Shown here piece after piece: positions 28,856-32,964 of a stretch of 32,964 nt of DNA. Under the pieces are notes generated by a model. That model was not told the origin of the DNA and searched no databases. It worked only from the letters and a program-made list of their open reading frames with translations. The position numbers and the translations under genes are program-made. Source of the stretch: Rhodocyclales bacterium (lineage in GTDB: Bacteria; Pseudomonadota; Gammaproteobacteria; Burkholderiales; Rhodocyclaceae); contig JAIOPW010000121.1 of assembly GCA_021413665.1 (NCBI GenBank), positions 1-32,964 on the forward strand, given 5' to 3'. Every line of letters starts with the position of its first letter. Position 1 is the stretch's first letter.

Positions 28856-29770
28856 CTACCGGACGTCGGGCTCGAAGAACACCCACTGCGCTGCCGGAAA
28901 GCGCTCCTGCATGCGCGCCTCGACGGCGTTGATGGCCTCGACCATCTGCAGGCCGGTTTGGCTTTCCATGCCCCGCATGCGCGCCTTGACCGCGATGACG
29001 ACCTTGTCGCCCCAGGCCAGGGTGATGACATTCAATACCTGTTCCACCTCGGGCTGAGCGGCAACAAACGCATCGATCTCCGCCCGCAGTTGTGGCGCGA
29101 CTGATTCGCCCACGATCAGGCCCTTGACCTCGGTCATCACCGCAATTGCAATCACCATCAGCACCACACCAATGGCCAGCGTGCCCAGCGCGTCCCACAT
29201 GGGGTTGCCGGTAATCACGCTGGCCGCCACCGCGACGAAGGCCATGGCAAGGCCGAGCAGCGCGGCAATGTCTTCGCCGGCCACAACCATCAGCTCGGAC
29301 TGGCGCGTTTCGCGGAACCAGGCCAGGAACGGCTGGTGACCGGCGATCTTGCGGATCTCGCGCATCGCACCCCACAGGGAGAAAGCTTCCAGCACCACCG
29401 CACAGGCCAGCACCGCCATCGCAATCAGGCCGTGTTGCAGCGGCTGCGGATGCAACAGACGTTCGACGCCCTCGTAGACCGAAAAGGCCCCGCCCATGAA
29501 GAACAGCATCAGGGCCACGATCATCGACCAGAAATAGGTGACGCGATGGTGGCCGAGAGGGAAGTCGGCGCTGGCGGGACGGCGCGCCTGCTTCATGCCC
29601 AGCAGCAAAAGCATCTGGTTGGCGCAGTCGGCGGTGGAGTGGATCGCCTCGGCCAGCATCGAGCCGGAACCAGTCCAGTACGCCGCCACGTATTTGGAAA
29701 CCGCGATGCCGAAGTTCGCCCCGAGGGCGTAAAAGATGGCCTTCACCGAACCTTCATTGCCGTGTGCCAT
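28856..29770 (-). CDS. Cation diffusion facilitator (CDF) family transporter
   Basis: MAHGNEGSVKAIFYALGANFGIAVSKYVAAYWTGSGSMLAEAIHSTADCANQMLLLLGMKQARRPASADFPLGHHRVTYFWS; start at 29770 inside over-extended track ORF 28856..30295. Confidence 0.9.
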   Translation of the reverse strand: MAHGNEGSVKAIFYALGANFGIAVSKYVAAYWTGSGSMLAEAIHSTADCANQMLLLLGMKQARRPASADFPLGHHRVTYFWSMIVALMLFFMGGAFSVYEGVERLLHPQPLQHGLIAMAVLACAVVLEAFSLWGAMREIRKIAGHQPFLAWFRETRQSELMVVAGEDIAALLGLAMAFVAVAASVITGNPMWDALGTLAIGVVLMVIAIAVMTEVKGLIVGESVAPQLRAEIDAFVAAQPEVEQVLNVITLAWGDKVVIAVKARMRGMESQTGLQMVEAINAVEARMQERFPAAQWVFFEPDVR

Positions 29771-30507
29771 CAGCCGCCTTTCTTCCCGGTCATCGTGCGC
29801 CGCATGAAACATAGATCTTCCCAGGCCTTGGCCTTGTCGAGCAGGGTACGCAGCAGGTAGGCCGGGTGGTAGGTGACGATCAGCGGAATGCCTCGATAGT
29901 CGTGCAGCCGTCCGCGCGCCGCGCCGATCTTGACCTCGGCCTGGAGCAGGGTCTGCGCCGCCGGGCGACCCAGGGCGACGATCAACTTGGGCTGGATCAA
30001 TTCGATCTGCCGCTCCAGATAGGGCAGGCAGGCGGCCGTTTCTTCCGGTGTCGGCGTGCGGTTTTCGGGCGGCCTGCACTTGACCGCATTGGCAATGTAG
30101 ACGTCCACTCCGCGCTTGAGGCCGATGGCCGCCAGCATGTTGTCCAGCAGTTTCCCGGCCTGGCCGACGAAGGGCTCGCCACGCTGGTCTTCCTCGGCGC
30201 CCGGCCCCTCGCCAACGAACAGCCAGTCGGCATTGACGTCGCCGACACCCAGCACGGCCTGCTTGCGCCCCTCGCAAAGTCGGCACTGGCGGCACGCCGC
30301 AACGGCAGATCGAAGCTCATCCCAGTTCATCGAACCCGCGCCGGCGACAGTTGCAACAGGCTCCGCACCGGGCGATGCACAGGCTTCCGGCGCCGTCCGT
30401 ACTTCCATCGGCGTGGCCTTTGCAGCCGATTCCGCAAGCGCCACCCGCAATTTCCAGCGCGGCCCCAGGCCCATCTCGCGCAAAATGAATTCCCGATCCG
30501 CACTCAT
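29770..30507 (-). CDS. Uracil-DNA glycosylase, family 4 (Fe-S)
   Basis: CRQCRLCEGRKQAVLGVGDVNADWLFVGEGPGAEEDQRGEPFVGQAGKLLDNMLAAIGLKRGVDVYIANAVKCRPPENRTPTPEE ... VTYHPAYLLR; family 4 UDG motifs. Confidence 0.94.
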   Translation of the reverse strand: MSADREFILREMGLGPRWKLRVALAESAAKATPMEVRTAPEACASPGAEPVATVAGAGSMNWDELRSAVAACRQCRLCEGRKQAVLGVGDVNADWLFVGEGPGAEEDQRGEPFVGQAGKLLDNMLAAIGLKRGVDVYIANAVKCRPPENRTPTPEETAACLPYLERQIELIQPKLIVALGRPAAQTLLQAEVKIGAARGRLHDYRGIPLIVTYHPAYLLRTLLDKAKAWEDLCFMRRTMTGKKGG

Positions 30508-30944
30508 AGGTCACGCGCCATTACGATCGCATCCTCGCGCCCTTCGGGAGACTGATAATAGCGACGACGGTGGCCGATTTCCCCGAAGCCGTGGCGCAGG
30601 TACAAACCCTGGCCGGAGAAATTGCTCCGACGCACCTCAAGCAGCATGCGTGTCGCCTGCCGCGTCCGCGCCAGTCCGAACAGATGCATCAGCAAAGCCG
30701 TGCCACGTCCCTGACGCTGCAGTTCCGGCAACACGCTGAGGTTGAGCAGATGCGCTTCGTCCAGTACCCAAATCATCACCGCATAGCCGATCATATTTCC
30801 ATCCTCCTGCGCCAGCCAGGCGCCGTTGCCAGCCGCCAGCGACTCGACAAAATTGCCGCGGGTCCAGGGGAAAGGGTAAATGCGTTCCTCCGCGGCAACC
30901 ACTGCGTCGAGATCAGCCTCGGTCATGTCGGGGTAGCGAACCAC
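30504..30944 (-). CDS. rimI: Ribosomal protein S18-alanine N-acetyltransferase
   Basis: GNAT domain (LLNLSVLPELQRQGRGTALLMHLFGLARTRQATRMLLEVRRSNFSGQGLYLRHGFGEIGHRRRYY); adjacent to tsaB. Confidence 0.93.
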   Translation of the reverse strand: MVRYPDMTEADLDAVVAAEERIYPFPWTRGNFVESLAAGNGAWLAQEDGNMIGYAVMIWVLDEAHLLNLSVLPELQRQGRGTALLMHLFGLARTRQATRMLLEVRRSNFSGQGLYLRHGFGEIGHRRRYYQSPEGREDAIVMARDL

Positions 30945-31633
30945 TATCTGGCGCCACCGCGCGCCATCCGCTCCGCAGTGGTCAATGCCACCTTGTCGCG
31001 CACGTAAATGGGCATTGCCCGCTCAGCCGGCAATGCCTCGCCGCGTAGAAAAGCCGGCGCGGCGAGCTGCAACACCGCAACGGCGGTTGGGAATACATCG
31101 GCACGCACTCCCGCCAGATCGGGCTTCCTTGCGAGGAGCAACGAGCCGTAAGCGGCAAAGCCCTCCCCAACACCCCATCCGCCAACGAAAGTCGGCACCG
31201 GCACTGCGGCGGGCGGCGCGCAGACAGGCGCCATGATCTGCGTCACGGTCTCGCCGGTCACCGCATAGGCGGCGCCATAAACTTCGTTCATGCGCGCGTC
31301 GAGACAGGCCCACACATCGCCATCGCCGGACGCCAGAGCCAGCGCTTCAAGCGTCGACACCGGCATCATCGGAAGGTCCAGGCCCCAGGCCAATCCCTGC
31401 GCCACGCCGCAGGCCAGGCGCAGGCCGGTAAATCCTCCAGGGCCGCCGCCGAAGGCAATGCCGTCAACTTGCGCCAGGGTCAAACCCGCCTCCGCGAGCA
31501 ACTCATGTACCCAGGGCAACAAGCGTTCCGAGCCCCCGCTGGGAACTTCCTCGGCGCGCTCGATCGATTCGCCGTCCTGCCACAAGGCTACCGACAAGCG
31601 TCGCGTCGCGGTCTCGAAAGCCAGCAGGCGCAT
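30944..31633 (-). CDS. tsaB: tRNA threonylcarbamoyladenosine biosynthesis protein TsaB
   Basis: MRLLAFETATRRLSVALWQDGESIERAEEVPSGGSERLLPWVHELLAEAGLTLAQVDGIAFGGGPGGFTGLRLACGVAQGLAWG; TsaB signature. Confidence 0.95.
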   Translation of the reverse strand: MRLLAFETATRRLSVALWQDGESIERAEEVPSGGSERLLPWVHELLAEAGLTLAQVDGIAFGGGPGGFTGLRLACGVAQGLAWGLDLPMMPVSTLEALALASGDGDVWACLDARMNEVYGAAYAVTGETVTQIMAPVCAPPAAVPVPTFVGGWGVGEGFAAYGSLLLARKPDLAGVRADVFPTAVAVLQLAAPAFLRGEALPAERAMPIYVRDKVALTTAERMARGGAR

Positions 31634-31651
31634 CCGATTGCCAGCCGCCGA

Positions 31652-32506
31652 CTACTTGCGGCTGCCGAGGATGCCGCGCAGCGTTTCCTGGATGTCGGCG
31701 GGAATCAACACTGTCTTCGCGTTGTCGGATTTGGCCAGGTTGCCGATGGCATGGATGTACTTCTCGCCCAGCATGTAACGCATCGGCGCGTCCTCGCTGC
31801 CGATCGCCGCGCCAACGCGCTTGATCGCCTCGGCCGAGGCATCGGCCAGCGTAATCTGCGCTTCGGCCTGCAGGCGTGCGGCCTGCAGTTGCGCCTCGGC
31901 ATTGAGGATGGTGGATTGCTTGGTGCCTTCCGCCTTGGTCACCATGGCCTTGCGCTCGCGTTCGGCCGAGGCCTGCGCCTCCATGGCTTTTTGCATGGAT
32001 TCCGAAGGATTGATATCCTGAATCTCGACCGACTTCACCGTCAGACCCCAATCGATGGCCTCGTCCGCGACACCTTCGCGCAAGCGGGCCTTGATCTTGT
32101 CCCGATTGGACAAGGCTTCGTCGAGCGTCATCTCGCCGATGATCGAACGCAGCGTAGTCATGATCATGTTGCGGATAGCTTCGGAAAAATCCGTCACGCC
32201 GTAGACCGCCTTGATCGGATCGGTGACCTTGATGAAAGCGATCGCGTTGGTCAGGATCACCGCGTTGTCCTTGGTGATGACTTCCTGCTCCTGCACGTCA
32301 AGGATGATGTCCTTGGTGGTCAGCTTGTAGCGCACCTGGTCGAGGTAGGGAATGATGATATTGAGTCCCGGAAGGAGCGTGGTGTGGTACTTGCCGAGCC
32401 GCTCGACGATCCATTCCTCGCCCTGCGGCACGATGCGAACGCCCTTGGCGATCGTTACGACGACAAATACGAATACTGCGACTACAAAAATTGCGAACTC
32501 ACCCAT
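31652..32506 (-). CDS. SPFH/stomatin-like membrane protein (paraslipin/QmcA-like)
   Basis: VRIVPQGEEWIVERLGKYHTTLLPGLNIIIPYLDQVRYKLTTKDIILDVQEQEVITKDNAVILTNAIAFIKVTDPIKAVYGV; SPFH domain. Confidence 0.93.
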   Translation of the reverse strand: MGEFAIFVVAVFVFVVVTIAKGVRIVPQGEEWIVERLGKYHTTLLPGLNIIIPYLDQVRYKLTTKDIILDVQEQEVITKDNAVILTNAIAFIKVTDPIKAVYGVTDFSEAIRNMIMTTLRSIIGEMTLDEALSNRDKIKARLREGVADEAIDWGLTVKSVEIQDINPSESMQKAMEAQASAERERKAMVTKAEGTKQSTILNAEAQLQAARLQAEAQITLADASAEAIKRVGAAIGSEDAPMRYMLGEKYIHAIGNLAKSDNAKTVLIPADIQETLRGILGSRK

Positions 32507-32517
32507 GACCCGCCCCT

Positions 32518-32964
32518 TCAGTATTTGCCAACTTTCAGTATCTGGCCGTCAACCGCCAGCACCTTGACCCGCTCGCCCGCCGCAATGGCTTCATCGGCGA
32601 GACAGGGCCAGGCATCCGAACCCATTATCGGTTTCTGGAAACGTACTTCGCCGCGCGCCGATGCTACGCCCAGAGGCTCGACCGCCCGCACCAGGACGCC
32701 GATTTCACCCAGGGCTTCGTCCGCCTGGCCGGATCTTGTCTTGCCGCCATCGCCACGGAACACCCGGAACCAGAGCACGGTCATCGCCACGGACGCTGCC
32801 GTCCATAAGAGTATCAGGGTAGTGAATCCAGTGCCCGGAGCCACCAGCAAGGCGACGCCGACCAGCAACGCGCCCAGCCCAAACCAGATTACAAAGAAGG
32901 CCGGCACGACGAGTTCCACCAGCCCGAGCCCAAGGCCGAGAATCATCCAGTGCCACCAGACAAG
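32518..32964 (-). CDS. NfeD family protein (likely 5' truncated by window end)
   Basis: Minus-strand reading from the window edge gives LVWWHWMILGLGLGLVELVVPAFFVIWFGLGALLVGVALL ... VGVLVRAVEPLGVASARGEVRF; the frame continues beyond the window. Paired with SPFH. Confidence 0.85.
   Translation of the reverse strand, partial: LVWWHWMILGLGLGLVELVVPAFFVIWFGLGALLVGVALLVAPGTGFTTLILLWTAASVAMTVLWFRVFRGDGGKTRSGQADEALGEIGVLVRAVEPLGVASARGEVRFQKPIMGSDAWPCLADEAIAAGERVKVLAVDGQILKVGKY

Noticed and set aside
28856-30295. 479 aa ORF apparently fusing an N-terminal extension to the CDF transporter
   Set aside because: The N-terminal ~175 aa is out-of-frame translation of the UDG gene; the real CDF start is the ATG at 29770.
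1-32964. CRISPR arrays, IS elements, prophage genes, tRNA/rRNA genes
   Set aside because: No spaced direct repeats, transposase or integrase ORFs, or recognisable RNA genes were seen on reading; a tRNAscan/Infernal run would be needed to confirm absence.

Overview
The window is dense, GC-rich, mostly operonic chromosomal DNA, probably from a betaproteobacterium (Rhodocyclales-like by gene content; this is inference). I saw no mobile elements, CRISPR arrays, rRNA or tRNA genes. The standout is a compact four-gene locus at about 916-5123 that looks like a complete selenoneine (selenium analogue of ergothioneine) pathway: egtD (hercynine synthesis), senC (SelD-type selenophosphate synthase), senB (glycosyltransferase-like selenosugar synthase) and senA (EgtB-like C-Se bond-forming enzyme). 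Generic annotation would probably label these EgtD, SelD, 'glycosyltransferase' and 'SUMF1/EgtB'. The Sen pathway itself is known (published 2022, as I recall). What is unusual here is the layout: convergent genes overlap at their 3' ends (egtD/senC), divergent genes overlap at their 5' ends (senB/senA), and senB-senC are translationally coupled. The second notable signal is an in-frame TGA at codon 41 of an otherwise intact yciB (septation protein A) gene inside the msrB-yciB-yciI-bolA-ppiC cluster. The rest is mostly housekeeping: a methyltransferase, AzlCD, an EamA transporter, Pit/DUF47, DUF2863, dadA, purL, a GGDEF protein, ybbN/cnoX, isocitrate dehydrogenase, an FtsX-type permease, radA, alr, a LysR regulator, lplT, a CDF transporter, a family 4 UDG, rimI, tsaB, SPFH and NfeD.
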